Below are positions 45,279 through 54,378 of a DNA stretch of 64,000 nucleotides, piece by piece. The DNA comes from Chitinophaga varians. Lineage in GTDB: Bacteria; Bacteroidota; Bacteroidia; Chitinophagales; Chitinophagaceae. The first letter of the stretch is position 1. Each line of letters starts with the position of its first letter. Position numbers and translations under genes: made by a program. The stretch spans positions 310,001 to 374,000 of the forward strand of contig NZ_JACVFB010000008.1 in assembly GCF_014529945.1 (NCBI RefSeq), given 5' to 3'. The notes beneath the pieces are model-generated. The model was given only the letters and a program-made list of their open reading frames with translations, was not told the DNA's origin and searched no databases.

Positions 45279-45369
45279 AAATTTGGCTATTTAGGTAGCT
45301 GGTGATTTACAGACGATCAAAAAATCGTAAATTAAATAACCAAATACCTGAATAGCCAAATTTCTTTTT
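45279..45369 (+). terminator. long hairpin with T tract abutting the next start codon
   Basis: Arms AAATTTGGCTATTTAGGTA (45279-45297) and TACCTGAATAGCCAAATTT (45345-45363) pair with one G-T wobble; an inner stem uses ATTTAC/CGAT pieces. A T-rich run follows (TTTCTTTTT). It should terminate the DUF4249 gene directly before the hydroxylase ATG at 45370, leaving little room for that gene's own promoter. Confidence 0.7.
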
Positions 45370-46227
45370 ATGCCTCCTAACCTGATCATGTATGCCATTC
45401 CCGGCTTTGTGTTGTTGATACTGCTGGAGATCATCATTACCACGATAGACCACCGGAATCTTTACGAGCCCAAAGACGCCCTCAGCAGCATTGCCATGGG
45501 GCTGGGCAATGTTTTCATCGGCCTGTTTACCAAAGGCGTTATCCTCGGCATTTATCTCTTTGTTTACGAATTCCGGCTCTTTACCCTCGGCTTTACCTGG
45601 TGGGCCTGGATATTATGCTTTTTTGCAGATGATTTCAGTTACTACTGGTTTCACCGCAGTAGCCATACCGTCCGCTTCTTCTGGGCTTCCCACGTCATTC
45701 ATCATTCTTCCCAAAAGTATACACTGGCGACGGCGCTGCGTCAGAACTGGACCGGTAATCTCACCGGCACCTTCCTGTTCTGGCTATGGATGCCGCTTGT
45801 AGGGTTCCATCCCATTATGGTATTGAGTATGCAGGCCATCAGCCTCATTTATCAGTTCTGGATACATACGGAGGTGATCAACAAACTACCACGCCCTATT
45901 GAGTTTATTTTCAACACGCCTTCCCACCACCGGGTACATCATGGCTCCGACCTTGATTATCTGGACCGCAATCATGGCGGGATGCTGATTATCTGGGACC
46001 GCATGTTCGGTACGTTTACGGCCGAAAAGCAGCGGCCTGCCTATGGGCTCACCAAAAATATTCATACCTACAATCCTCTTCGTATTGCCACCCATGAGTG
46101 GGTGGATATCTGGCGCGACCTGCGACGGGCGCGGTCTCTGCGCGAAGCGTGGCACTATCTCCTGGATGCACCGGGCTGGAGCCCCGATGGCAGCCGGCAA
46201 ACCACCAAACAATTAAGAGGCCGATAA
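45370..46227 (+). CDS. sterol desaturase/fatty acid hydroxylase family protein
   Basis: This 285-residue membrane di-iron enzyme has about five hydrophobic segments. The histidine boxes are HRSSH, HVIHHS and HRVHHG with an extra NHGG, the standard FA_hydroxylase arrangement. Members hydroxylate fatty acids, carotenoids or sterol-like lipids. In Bacteroidota this may act on membrane or hopanoid-like lipids, which is inference. Its 3' end overlaps the 3' end of the convergent permease gene by 15 bp. Confidence 0.92.
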   Translation: MPPNLIMYAIPGFVLLILLEIIITTIDHRNLYEPKDALSSIAMGLGNVFIGLFTKGVILGIYLFVYEFRLFTLGFTWWAWILCFFADDFSYYWFHRSSHTVRFFWASHVIHHSSQKYTLATALRQNWTGNLTGTFLFWLWMPLVGFHPIMVLSMQAISLIYQFWIHTEVINKLPRPIEFIFNTPSHHRVHHGSDLDYLDRNHGGMLIIWDRMFGTFTAEKQRPAYGLTKNIHTYNPLRIATHEWVDIWRDLRRARSLREAWHYLLDAPGWSPDGSRQTTKQLRGR

Positions 46228-48588
46228 ACTCCGGCCAGGATTCATGCGGGCAGCCCTGATACTCTGGAAGCTCACCGTCAGCAAGGCTACCACCAAGGCC
46301 ATACCCCCTGCCATCAGAAATATCCACCACACCAGGCTGGTGCGGTAAGCATATTGCTGCAACCAGTAGTGCATGCCGCAATATCCCAGGGGCACTGCTA
46401 TGACAACGGACAACACGGTGAGACGTACAAAATCGGCTGTCAACAGCGCCCACAGGTTCAGCTCTGAAGCACCCAATACCTTGCGGATACCGATTTCTTT
46501 GGTGCGTTGCGAAACCACAAAGGCAGATAATCCAAATAAGCCAAGGCAGGAAATGAATATGGCCAACACGGCAAATACCGCAGCCAGACGACCCAGGCGC
46601 TGTTCGTCGGAGAACTTACGGGCATAGGCTTCATCTACAAATTTATATTCAAAGGGAGCTGCCGGATTGTATTGACGGAATACTTTTCCTATCCTGTCCA
46701 GCGCGGCCACCACCGGCATTCCCGGTCTGATGCGGACAGTAATGAAATTATACCATTTGTAGTCCAGCTGGAAAATCATCGGCGACACGCGCTGATAGGG
46801 CGATTCCATGATCATATCCGCGACCACTCCAATCACCCGGCAAGGCACATCACCATACTCCACAAGCTCCCCTACCGGATGACTAAAACCCATTAGTCGC
46901 ACCGCCGCTTCGTTGAGGACCAGCGTACCGGTATCCGCCGGATAATCCCGCGAGAAGTCACGGCCGTCTTTGATCTTCCAACCAATCGTATGGCCGTAAT
47001 CGTGAGACACGCCCACTATTTTCAGTTGAGGGACGATATTGGGATCTTTCCCTTTCCAGCTAAAACTCTTTTCATTCTCCGGCGCTTCTGTCGTGGCAGC
47101 TGTGGAGTAGGCCATATCAGCCACCGCGCCTGTTTCCATCAGGTCGCGGTGCAGTGTGTTGTAATTCGCCTGGTATAGTTGTGGTGTATTGACGCCCAGT
47201 GTTATCAGCCCTTCTCTGGCGTAACCAGCAGGCCGGTTGCGGACGTGCTGCAGCTGGCGGAAGACCACCAATGTACCAATGATCAACGTAACGGACACCG
47301 TGAATTGCAGCACGATCAGCGTTTGACGGGGCAGCCACGCAGCTTTGCCGGCAGGGAATGTTCCTTTCAACACCTTTACCGGTTCAAAGCGGGAAAGATA
47401 AAACGCGGGATAACTGCCTGCCAACAGGCCCACACATAACGTAAACAACACTATCGCCAGCCAGAAAAGCGCGTTCCCGAGAGGTAGCGTCATATGTTTA
47501 TCCGCCAGGCTGTTAAAGAAAAACAGGGAACACTGCACCGTCACCAAACAGCATATCATGGCCAGCAATGCGACCAGGATAGATTCCGTCAGAAATTGCC
47601 CTATCAGCTGGCTTCTGTACGACCCGATTGCCTTCCGCAGCCCCACCTCCCGTGCACGTTGCTCACCGCGGGCCGTAGCAAGGTTCATGAAATTAATCAC
47701 CGCCAGCAGCAATACGAACAGTCCGATGGTGCCCATTAGCTTCACGGTACCGATACGGCCTCCTGTATTGACACCATCCCTGAATTCATTATAGAGATGC
47801 CATTGATTCATGGGTTGCAGAAAGATGTTTTCCTTTCCTGTTGTGATATGCGCCTGTACCAGGTTTTTGATTTTATCTGATACGATAGCAGGTTTCGCAT
47901 GTTCATTCAATTCCACGATCAGCTCCCAGTGATGGGTAGTCCAGTCGCTGGTCGCGTCTTTCAGCCAAACGAGTTCCTGTAGGGCTTTTCCCCATGGCAG
48001 CAACAGCTTGGTATCATGGAAGGTAGTATTGTCTGGCAGGTCTTCATACACGCCGGCCACTTTCAGGTCCATACGGTTGTCCATGCGCAGCAGGCGGTTC
48101 ATGGGGTCAACCTGCCCGAACAATGCCTGCGCCAGCGATTGGGAAAGCAGCACAGAGGAAGGATCATTCAGCGCATCCTGGCGACCAGTGATCATGCGCA
48201 GTGATAACATCGCCGGCAGGTCTGGTTGTGTCCACCGTCCTATGGCGGAAACTTTTGTCTCCCCATTGGCCAGCACGTGGTTATATGTCGGGAAAACGAC
48301 GGCGACCCTCTTAAAGTCCGCACCGTATTTGTTCCGCAGCTCGTCTGCCAGCGGGATACATATCCCGTTGCTGGTCACCAGCGCGCCATTGTCCAGCTGT
48401 GTGCTCATCACCCTGGCGATGCGGTTATGCTGCGTATGATAGTGGTTATAGGACCATTCATCCCAGATCCATAATCCAATCATCAGTGCCACGGCCATTC
48501 CGGTAGCCAGACCAATAATATTAAGCCCTGCGTACAGTTTATGCTGCGTAAAATGGCGAAAAGCAATTTTAAGGTAGTTGCGGATCAT
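46213..48588 (-). CDS. FtsX/MacB-type ABC transporter permease
   Basis: This protein is 791 residues long; I used the ATG at 48588 rather than an in-frame start 16 codons upstream because MIRNYLKIAFRHFTQHK is the family's standard beginning. It has one N-terminal transmembrane helix, a ~230-residue periplasmic MacB-like domain, a three-helix FtsX block (~280-430), a second periplasmic part and a second FtsX block at the C-terminus (FGLSAFVVSQRTKEIGIRKVLGAS). Such permeases work in mechanotransmission or export of antimicrobials or lipoproteins. No ATPase gene is adjacent; it must come from elsewhere. Confidence 0.92.
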   Translation of the reverse strand: MIRNYLKIAFRHFTQHKLYAGLNIIGLATGMAVALMIGLWIWDEWSYNHYHTQHNRIARVMSTQLDNGALVTSNGICIPLADELRNKYGADFKRVAVVFPTYNHVLANGETKVSAIGRWTQPDLPAMLSLRMITGRQDALNDPSSVLLSQSLAQALFGQVDPMNRLLRMDNRMDLKVAGVYEDLPDNTTFHDTKLLLPWGKALQELVWLKDATSDWTTHHWELIVELNEHAKPAIVSDKIKNLVQAHITTGKENIFLQPMNQWHLYNEFRDGVNTGGRIGTVKLMGTIGLFVLLLAVINFMNLATARGEQRAREVGLRKAIGSYRSQLIGQFLTESILVALLAMICCLVTVQCSLFFFNSLADKHMTLPLGNALFWLAIVLFTLCVGLLAGSYPAFYLSRFEPVKVLKGTFPAGKAAWLPRQTLIVLQFTVSVTLIIGTLVVFRQLQHVRNRPAGYAREGLITLGVNTPQLYQANYNTLHRDLMETGAVADMAYSTAATTEAPENEKSFSWKGKDPNIVPQLKIVGVSHDYGHTIGWKIKDGRDFSRDYPADTGTLVLNEAAVRLMGFSHPVGELVEYGDVPCRVIGVVADMIMESPYQRVSPMIFQLDYKWYNFITVRIRPGMPVVAALDRIGKVFRQYNPAAPFEYKFVDEAYARKFSDEQRLGRLAAVFAVLAIFISCLGLFGLSAFVVSQRTKEIGIRKVLGASELNLWALLTADFVRLTVLSVVIAVPLGYCGMHYWLQQYAYRTSLVWWIFLMAGGMALVVALLTVSFQSIRAARMNPGRSLSAS

Positions 48589-48995
48589 GCTCGGATGATT
48601 TGAATGACAGTGTGGCCGCGAAGAAAATGCCAACATACGAGTAATATACCTACCATATGTTTACATATTAAAAATAGTATGTTTTGTTCATTATCAGACA
48701 ATTTTTTGTCCGGTTTCACGAAGCGGAATTTCCTGATAATCATCGTCGGGTTACCTATCTCATGAGTGGGTAATCGGTTCCATACAAGAGGAAATAGTAC
48801 TCGCTTTTTTCAGGCCGGCGAAACCGCGAACCGTCCGCTACCAACCTGAAACGACAGTCTCCCCTCTCTTTTCCGTTCATCCTTTTTTTACCACCCTGAT
48901 CATTTTCACCGATAATTTATTTTGCATTTACGAAAACAATCGTACATTAGCTACGAAGATATTCGTACAACAATAATCATCCTTGATAAAACATC
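48589..48995. promoter_or_regulatory. divergent intergenic region with two dyad operators upstream of blaI-like gene
   Basis: This 407-bp spacer separates the permease and BlaI-like starts. At 48929-48944 lies TACGAAAACAATCGTA and at 48952-48967 TACGAAGATATTCGTA, both imperfect or perfect palindromes spaced 23 bp apart. They resemble the paired dyads bound by BlaI/MecI repressors and suggest autoregulation. The remaining ~340 bp showed no coding potential or other clear signal. Confidence 0.65.
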
Positions 48996-49385
48996 ATGAC
49001 TGTGAAACAAATAAAGCCTACAGAAAGCGAGTTGGAGATACTAAGCATTCTCTGGGAGAAAGGTCCCTGCACCGTACGGGAGGTGCATGATATCCTCTCT
49101 GCCACCAAAGATGCCGGCTATACCACTACGCTGAAGCTGATGCAGATCATGCATGACAAGGACCTGCTGGAACGTGATACCAGCAGTAAGACCCACGTGT
49201 ATAAAGCGGCTGTTTCCCAGGAAAAAACCCGGCAGCAGCTGTTAAATAAAATGATAGACACTGTCTTCGGCGGATCGGCTACCAGCCTGGTTATGCAGGC
49301 ATTGGGACAACATCGCTCTTCTGAAGCGGAACTGGAAAAAATCAGGGAATACTTAGCGGAAATAGAAAAACAACAAAAACGATAA
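48996..49385 (+). CDS. BlaI/MecI/CopY-family transcriptional repressor
   Basis: This 129-residue regulator opens with PTESELEILSILWEKGPCTVREVHDIL, the family's winged helix-turn-helix, followed by YTTTLKLMQIMHDKDLLER. A helical C-terminal dimerisation part (~75-129) contains the region cleaved by a BlaR1-type protease in homologues. It would bind the two dyads just upstream and control itself and the M56 gene 20 bp downstream. Known family members control beta-lactamase or stress genes. Confidence 0.94.
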   Translation: MTVKQIKPTESELEILSILWEKGPCTVREVHDILSATKDAGYTTTLKLMQIMHDKDLLERDTSSKTHVYKAAVSQEKTRQQLLNKMIDTVFGGSATSLVMQALGQHRSSEAELEKIREYLAEIEKQQKR

Positions 49386-49405
49386 CAGGTAAAACAGACA
49401 CTACT

Positions 49406-51631
49406 ATGAACTTATTACCTATTACCGGCGATCTGGTGCGCGCGCTTGGCTGGAGCATACTCCATGCCTTATGGCAGGCTTTCTTCGTATATGCCTGCCT
49501 GAGAGTAGTGCTGAAACTATGGCCCATGGCCAGTGCCCGGATTAAATACAACCTGTCGTTTTTTGCACTCTCCGGAATATTCGCCTGGTTCCTGATCACG
49601 TTTTATCAGCAATGGCATACCATTACCGCTGCCAAAGAACTGCTGGTACAATACACTCCTGCCAATGCAGCAGAAATGGCTGCGATGGCACAACCAACAG
49701 CGGCGCCCTATCAGGGCCAACTGAGAATGGTGGAGCTGTTTCCCAGCCTGGAACTCTGCTTCCCTATAATTGTCACCTTATACCTGGCCGGCATGTTGCT
49801 CATGACGATCAAACTCACGTCTGATCTGGTACAGCTGCATCATATCCGTACCACGATGGTGGAGCCGATGGGCGAGACCTGGGAAAAACATCTGCGCCGG
49901 CTCATGGCCAGACTGAAGTTATCCCGTCCGGTAAAACTGCTGGTATCACGCTATGTTCAGGTGCCGGTGATGCTGGGATTCCTGAAACCGATCATCCTGT
50001 TGCCCGTCGCGATGGTCAACAATCTGTCGGAAGAGCAGCTGGAAGCCATTTTGCTGCATGAACTGGCACACGTAAAACGCAATGATTATCTGTTGAATAT
50101 CTTCCAATCCATTGTAGAAACAATCCTCTTCTTTAATCCTTTCGTATGGCTGATTTCCCGTATCATCCGCCAGGAAAGGGAACACTGTTGCGACGACCTC
50201 GTGATCGATGGCACCGTCCAACCGCTGCATTATGCCAAAGCTTTGATGGCACTGGAAACGTACCGGTTAACTTCCAACCCCATGGCCATGGCTGCTGCAG
50301 ATGACAAACAACATCTGTTTCACCGCATCAAAAGAATTATGGAGATGAAAACAAAACATCTTAACTATAGTCAAAAATTATTAGCAGTCCTGATCATTGC
50401 CACTGCCCTGGTGTCCATCGCATGGCTCAACCCTGCCAAAGGGAAAGATGCCGGCCACAAACAACCGGAAAGCGCCGCGGCAGCTGATACCAGCATCCCA
50501 ATGCCGCCTGCTCCGCCAACGCCGCCAGTCGTGGTACCGGACGCACCGCCAGCACCTGTTGTAGTACCGGACGCGCCACCGGCAGCAGACGAAATTCCCG
50601 ATGCTCCAGCGCCTCCTCCACCGCCACCGAATGCTCCTGAAAAACCCATCCCGGCCAACATACAAACACCACAAAATGTTATTGTGATGAATAGCAAGGG
50701 CCAGATGTTGCATCCTTTTTCAACACCCACGCCCTCCATGACCGTGATTCCCACGACTCCCACGATTCCCATGCCACCGATGCCGCCAATGCCGCCGATG
50801 TTGTCCGATACCACACCGGAACGCTACTCCCGCAGCTCAGAAGCTGCCAGAAAAAATCTGCAACGGGCACAACAAAGCGTGGAAAAAGCAATGCAACAGC
50901 TGAAAGAAGTGGATATCAAAAAGATTCAGGCAGAAGCACAGTCTGCTGTAGATAAAATCGACTGGAAAGCCATCGCCGAAGAATCACAGGCAGCCCAGGA
51001 AGCCGCAAAAGAAGCGCTGAAAAATATCGACTGGTCGCAAATGCAGCAGGACATAAAAAACAGCATTAACTTCAAATTTGATTTCGATAATGAAGAGTGG
51101 AAAGCGCACAGTGAGAAATTCAGGAAACAGAGCGAGAAATTCCGCAAGGAATGGGAAACCAACCGCAAAAAAATGGAGGCCGACAGAACACATCAGCTGA
51201 AGGAAATGAGCCGCATGCGGGATAAAGCACTTGCTACCAACCAACAAAGAATGCTGGTCATGCGCGATTCCGCACTGTCCAAACAAATGCAAATGCACAA
51301 ACGGATGGATGAGCAACGGGACATCATGTTCCGTGAGGCGGACAAAGCCCGCCAGCAAGCCGACAGAGCCCGCGAAAACGCAGATATTGCCCGGGAAAAG
51401 GCCAACAACTCCTCCAAAAAATATCGCGAAATGATCAATAAAATGGCGGATGATAAACTGATCGACAATCAGCATTCCTTCACCATTGAAAAGAACAGCA
51501 ACGGTCTGTATATCAACGGTACCAAACAACCTGATAATGTTGCCGAAAAATATAGTCAATACCTGCAGAACAAACGGACCTATATCCGGCAGGCTGAACC
51601 CGGCAATCTCAATATCAGCATCGAAGATTAA
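49406..51631 (+). CDS. M56-family (BlaR1-like) metallopeptidase with long proline-rich and coiled-coil tail
   Basis: This 741-residue protein has about four transmembrane helices. The zinc motif HELAHVKRND (HELAH 218-222) sits in a cytosolic-facing segment, as in BlaR1, followed by NPFVWLISRIIRQEREHCCDD (third zinc ligand) and a last helix (~325-342). Instead of a penicillin-binding sensor domain it has Pro-rich stretches (~365-415 and ~436-470, PMPPAPP and PMPPMPPMPP types) and a long helical segment with many Glu/Lys/Gln/Ala (~475-700) that should form a coiled coil. It presumably senses an envelope signal and inactivates the upstream repressor. Target and signal are unknown. Confidence 0.9.
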   Translation: MNLLPITGDLVRALGWSILHALWQAFFVYACLRVVLKLWPMASARIKYNLSFFALSGIFAWFLITFYQQWHTITAAKELLVQYTPANAAEMAAMAQPTAAPYQGQLRMVELFPSLELCFPIIVTLYLAGMLLMTIKLTSDLVQLHHIRTTMVEPMGETWEKHLRRLMARLKLSRPVKLLVSRYVQVPVMLGFLKPIILLPVAMVNNLSEEQLEAILLHELAHVKRNDYLLNIFQSIVETILFFNPFVWLISRIIRQEREHCCDDLVIDGTVQPLHYAKALMALETYRLTSNPMAMAAADDKQHLFHRIKRIMEMKTKHLNYSQKLLAVLIIATALVSIAWLNPAKGKDAGHKQPESAAAADTSIPMPPAPPTPPVVVPDAPPAPVVVPDAPPAADEIPDAPAPPPPPPNAPEKPIPANIQTPQNVIVMNSKGQMLHPFSTPTPSMTVIPTTPTIPMPPMPPMPPMLSDTTPERYSRSSEAARKNLQRAQQSVEKAMQQLKEVDIKKIQAEAQSAVDKIDWKAIAEESQAAQEAAKEALKNIDWSQMQQDIKNSINFKFDFDNEEWKAHSEKFRKQSEKFRKEWETNRKKMEADRTHQLKEMSRMRDKALATNQQRMLVMRDSALSKQMQMHKRMDEQRDIMFREADKARQQADRARENADIAREKANNSSKKYREMINKMADDKLIDNQHSFTIEKNSNGLYINGTKQPDNVAEKYSQYLQNKRTYIRQAEPGNLNISIED

Positions 51632-51673
51632 TCGTTTCTCATAAAGGGAAAAAAACGTTCTTCATCATCATAG

Positions 51674-51746
51674 AAAAAGCGCAAAGAATGATACGGCTGG
51701 AGTTGCGTCAGCGACCCGTCATATTCTTTGCGCTTTTCTTTATTTC
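51674..51746 (+). terminator. terminator of the BlaI/M56 operon
   Basis: AAAAGCGCAAAGAAT pairs with ATTCTTTGCGCTTTT in a long stem with an inner CGG/CCG pairing, followed by CTTTATTT. Confidence 0.8.
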
Positions 51747-51846
51747 AGGACTACCGCCCAATAGGGAAAGCGGTAGTCCAGGCATAGGAAAGGAACACCA
51801 GTACCTGTTATCTAACCAGGTATATGTAGAAGGATAGTAACCTCAA

Positions 51847-52035
51847 TACGAATTACGAATTACGAATTACGAATTACGAATTACGAAATGCGAAATGCGA
51901 ATTACGAATTACGAATTACGAATGTTGAATTAGGGCTTCACGGATTAAAAATCTGACTGTAGAAATGATGAATTTGGAGGTATGACTCACATCATACGAA
52001 TTACGGAATATGAATTACGGAATACGAATTAGCAT
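51847..52035. repeat. ACGAATT heptanucleotide satellite
   Basis: From 51847 to ~51930 the unit ACGAATT repeats about ten times with one short variant (ACGAAATGCGAAATGC), and degenerate copies (ACGGAATATGAATT and similar) continue at 51996-52035. The surrounding 484-bp spacer between the M56 and acylphosphatase genes shows no coding region. Confidence 0.85.
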
Positions 52036-52115
52036 TCACGAACTGCAACCTGGGTTTACCACTCCAAATGAATGTGATGAATGAAAACGGTGAATAGAAA
52101 AGGGCGATAACTGCA

Positions 52116-52400
52116 TCAATGGAGTATCGTAAATCCGGCGACATGCTGCACAGGTCCCACACTGATCTCCATTTCTGTTACTTTAGCCATGGCCGGCCCT
52201 TTACGGCACCAGGTCAGAAATTGCTCCATTACCGGTTCTTCCGCTTCCGCTAAAATCCATACTGCTTTGTCCGGCATGTTTTTGATCTGCCCCTGTACGC
52301 CCAGCAGATCCGCCATATGTTTCGCATTAGCCCGGTAACCTACACCCTGCACCCGGCCCTTCACGATGATCTCTTTGTGTACGATTGATTTGGTTGTCAT
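52116..52400 (-). CDS. acyP: acylphosphatase
   Basis: This 94-residue enzyme hydrolyses the carboxyl-phosphate bond of acylphosphates. The catalytic loop is VKGRVQGVGYRAN, whose Arg binds the phosphate, and the second key residue is the Asn in GQIKNMPD. Length and the alpha/beta sandwich pattern fit the family. It is a single-gene unit with wide unannotated flanks on both sides. Confidence 0.94.
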   Translation of the reverse strand: MTTKSIVHKEIIVKGRVQGVGYRANAKHMADLLGVQGQIKNMPDKAVWILAEAEEPVMEQFLTWCRKGPAMAKVTEMEISVGPVQHVAGFTILH

Positions 52401-52816
52401 AACGTCAATGGTTATCTCTAAATGTCTGAATCAGGATGAATACGGACCAGCATGATCCATCGGCCATATAGGTTCTATGGTCAAACGAATGTAACGATTA
52501 ATCCCGGGGCGCTGAAATAGTTTTATCCGGCAGTAGGACACCTCATCCACAAAAGCAGATTCGATGGTGATCACCCTTCACCGGTACTACCGGAACAAGC
52601 CATGACAGCTACCACACATTTAAGGAAAGACTGAGAATGGTTAACTTGAGGGAAACAAACTACAGATGAAAATTGAAGAAACAGGGGTCACAAAATAATA
52701 GGCTGAAAGCCTTCCCGCTGCGGGCATTCATGATACGGTCCGTTCAATTTTCATCCAATGCATCTCCAATCCGGCTCTTCCCGATTCAGACAATGATATA
52801 TAAAAAGCCCAACCTG
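52401..52816. other. intergenic region (416 bp)
   Basis: This is the spacer between acyP and the 2H-like gene, both on the minus strand. It shows no convincing coding region, RNA gene or repeat. A weak stem (CTGC-TTA-GCAG) near 52816 could end the upstream gene. Confidence 0.5.
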
Positions 52817-53413
52817 CTAAGCAGCATAATTGAACAAAGATCCTGTCATATGCTCGATGTCTCCAAACACAATATCTCTCACGCGTTGATATTTACCACC
52901 TGTCACCGGCCGCTTCAGCAGGGTAAAACAATGGCAGTTAAAACTCCGCACAAATAACCGTTGCGTTAAGGCCGGCAATACTTTGCTGATGGCTGCGTCA
53001 TCGAGCCCGCGCGCGATCGTCATCCCGGGCTTAAATGCCTGCGGCTTCAGATCGAAACACTGCATAATGCTCTTGTGCAGCTCTACCAACGGCTTGGGAT
53101 TGGCCACATTCACACAAATGCTCTGCCGGCCATCGGCATGCCTTACCGCCTCCAATCTGGATGTATAAATCGCAAAACCTGACTGACGCTTGGCTACTTC
53201 TTCCACCATGTCAATAAAGTCATTTTCAAAACGCGCCGGAAACTCGGACCTGAATAAAGGAATGTACACCGGTGATGTAATGCTCGCAGCATCTTCCAAA
53301 GACGTTGCGATAAACTGCCGTATACGGTTTACATCTTTCGATACCACAACATCCGGATTCACTACCAGCAAATAATCAAATAACGCTTCCGAAGTTTCAT
53401 AATTCGTATTCAT
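52817..53413 (-). CDS. degenerate 2'-5' RNA ligase-like (2H phosphoesterase fold) protein
   Basis: This 198-residue protein starts at the ATG at 53413 (a GTG 18 nt upstream is less likely). It resembles the 2H/LigT fold: a beginning of strands FDYLLVVNPDVVV, an SPVYIPLF segment where the first His-x-Thr motif is expected, and KPGMTIARGLDD where the second is expected. In catalytically active relatives both positions are His-x-Thr; here the histidines are replaced (by residues such as Tyr and Gly), so catalysis is unlikely. It may bind nucleotides or RNA. It is preceded by a good promoter. Confidence 0.65.
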   Translation of the reverse strand: MNTNYETSEALFDYLLVVNPDVVVSKDVNRIRQFIATSLEDAASITSPVYIPLFRSEFPARFENDFIDMVEEVAKRQSGFAIYTSRLEAVRHADGRQSICVNVANPKPLVELHKSIMQCFDLKPQAFKPGMTIARGLDDAAISKVLPALTQRLFVRSFNCHCFTLLKRPVTGGKYQRVRDIVFGDIEHMTGSLFNYAA

Positions 53414-53451
53414 AACCTGATATTTTAACACTGACTGTTAGAATGACAATA

Positions 53452-53482
53452 CAAATATACATCCTTTTTTCGGAAATACTAA
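53452..53482 (-). promoter_or_regulatory. promoter of the 2H-like gene
   Basis: On the minus strand TTAG (53479-53482), exactly 19 nt, then TATATTTG (53452-53459), close to the consensus TTTG-N19-TAnnTTTG. Confidence 0.65.
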
Positions 53483-53540
53483 TTTTTTTAGCATTTTATA
53501 CTAAAAAAATACGCACCCAACTCATCCAATAGCCTAAAAC

Positions 53541-53580
53541 AAAGCAGGGATAAGCCTTTCGGCCTATCCCTGCTCCTTTT
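53541..53580 (-). terminator. rho-independent terminator of tpiA
   Basis: GCAGGGATAAGCC and its near-complement (GGCCTATCCCTGC) form a stem around TTTC, followed on the minus strand by TTTGTTTT, just after the tpiA stop. Confidence 0.85.
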
Positions 53581-53598
53581 ATATCTTGCTAAAAAATA

Positions 53599-54360
53599 CT
53601 AACCGAGATGTTGAATAATCGCTACGAAATCATTCGCTACCAGAGAGGCGCCACCAATCAGGCCACCGTCTACATCAGGATTGGCAAAGAGTTCCGCTGC
53701 ATTGCCCGGCTTAGCACTGCCACCATACAAAATAGTCAGGTGCAGCGCTGCTTCACGGCCAAATTTATTAGCTATCTGTGAACGGATAAAAGCGTGCATA
53801 TCCTGCGCCTGCGCTGCGCTGGCAGTCAGCCCGGTACCAATAGCCCAAATCGGCTCATAGGCAATGACCACGTCTTTCAGTTGCTCCACAGTCAGATGAA
53901 ACAGGCTCTCTTCAAGCTGTTTCGCTACAAATTCATTTTGTGTCTCCGCCTGACGGATAGCCAGCGGCTCACCGCAGCAGAAAATCGGCTTGATGCCGGC
54001 AGCCAGCGCCTGGTCTACTTTCTTCGCCAGTATCGCGTTGCTTTCCTGGAAGTATTCCCTTCTTTCAGAATGGCCGATGATCACATAATCCACCCCCACT
54101 GACTGCAACATTTCTGCGGAAACTTCGCCGGTATAAGCGCCGGACTTCTCGCTGGCACAGTTCTGTGCCGCTACGAAAAAGCCGGGATAGTTTTTCAGCA
54201 GCGCCTTGGCCTTGGTCAGATATGGGAAAGGGGTGGCCACCACTACTTCCTGCCCTTCAGCCAGTTTAAGACCGGCCTGCAATATGTCGTTGATCAATTG
54301 CTCACCCTGTGCCAGTGTAAGGTTCATCTTCCAGTTACCTGCAACAATTTTTTTTCTCAT
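53599..54360 (-). CDS. tpiA: triosephosphate isomerase
   Basis: This 253-residue enzyme interconverts dihydroxyacetone phosphate and glyceraldehyde-3-phosphate in glycolysis. The substrate loop GNWKMN is at the N-terminus, VIIGHSERREYF contains the conserved His, AYEPIWAIGTG carries the catalytic Glu, and GGSAKPGNA the phosphate-binding loop. It is 18 bp downstream of the GlmU-like gene on the same strand and is presumably co-transcribed with it. Confidence 0.97.
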   Translation of the reverse strand: MRKKIVAGNWKMNLTLAQGEQLINDILQAGLKLAEGQEVVVATPFPYLTKAKALLKNYPGFFVAAQNCASEKSGAYTGEVSAEMLQSVGVDYVIIGHSERREYFQESNAILAKKVDQALAAGIKPIFCCGEPLAIRQAETQNEFVAKQLEESLFHLTVEQLKDVVIAYEPIWAIGTGLTASAAQAQDMHAFIRSQIANKFGREAALHLTILYGGSAKPGNAAELFANPDVDGGLIGGASLVANDFVAIIQHLG

Positions 54361-54378
54361 GTACTGTGATATTAAGTT

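Noticed and set aside
50371-50814. Glycine-rich minus-strand open frame opposite the M56 gene
   Set aside because: The glycine/alanine repeats mirror the proline-rich tail codons on the other strand.
51847-52035. Possible CRISPR array
   Set aside because: The unit is only seven bases with no unique spacers, and no cas genes are in the window.
52673-52957. 94-codon plus-strand frame
   Set aside because: It overlaps the 2H-like gene on the other strand, and has no upstream signal or family resemblance.
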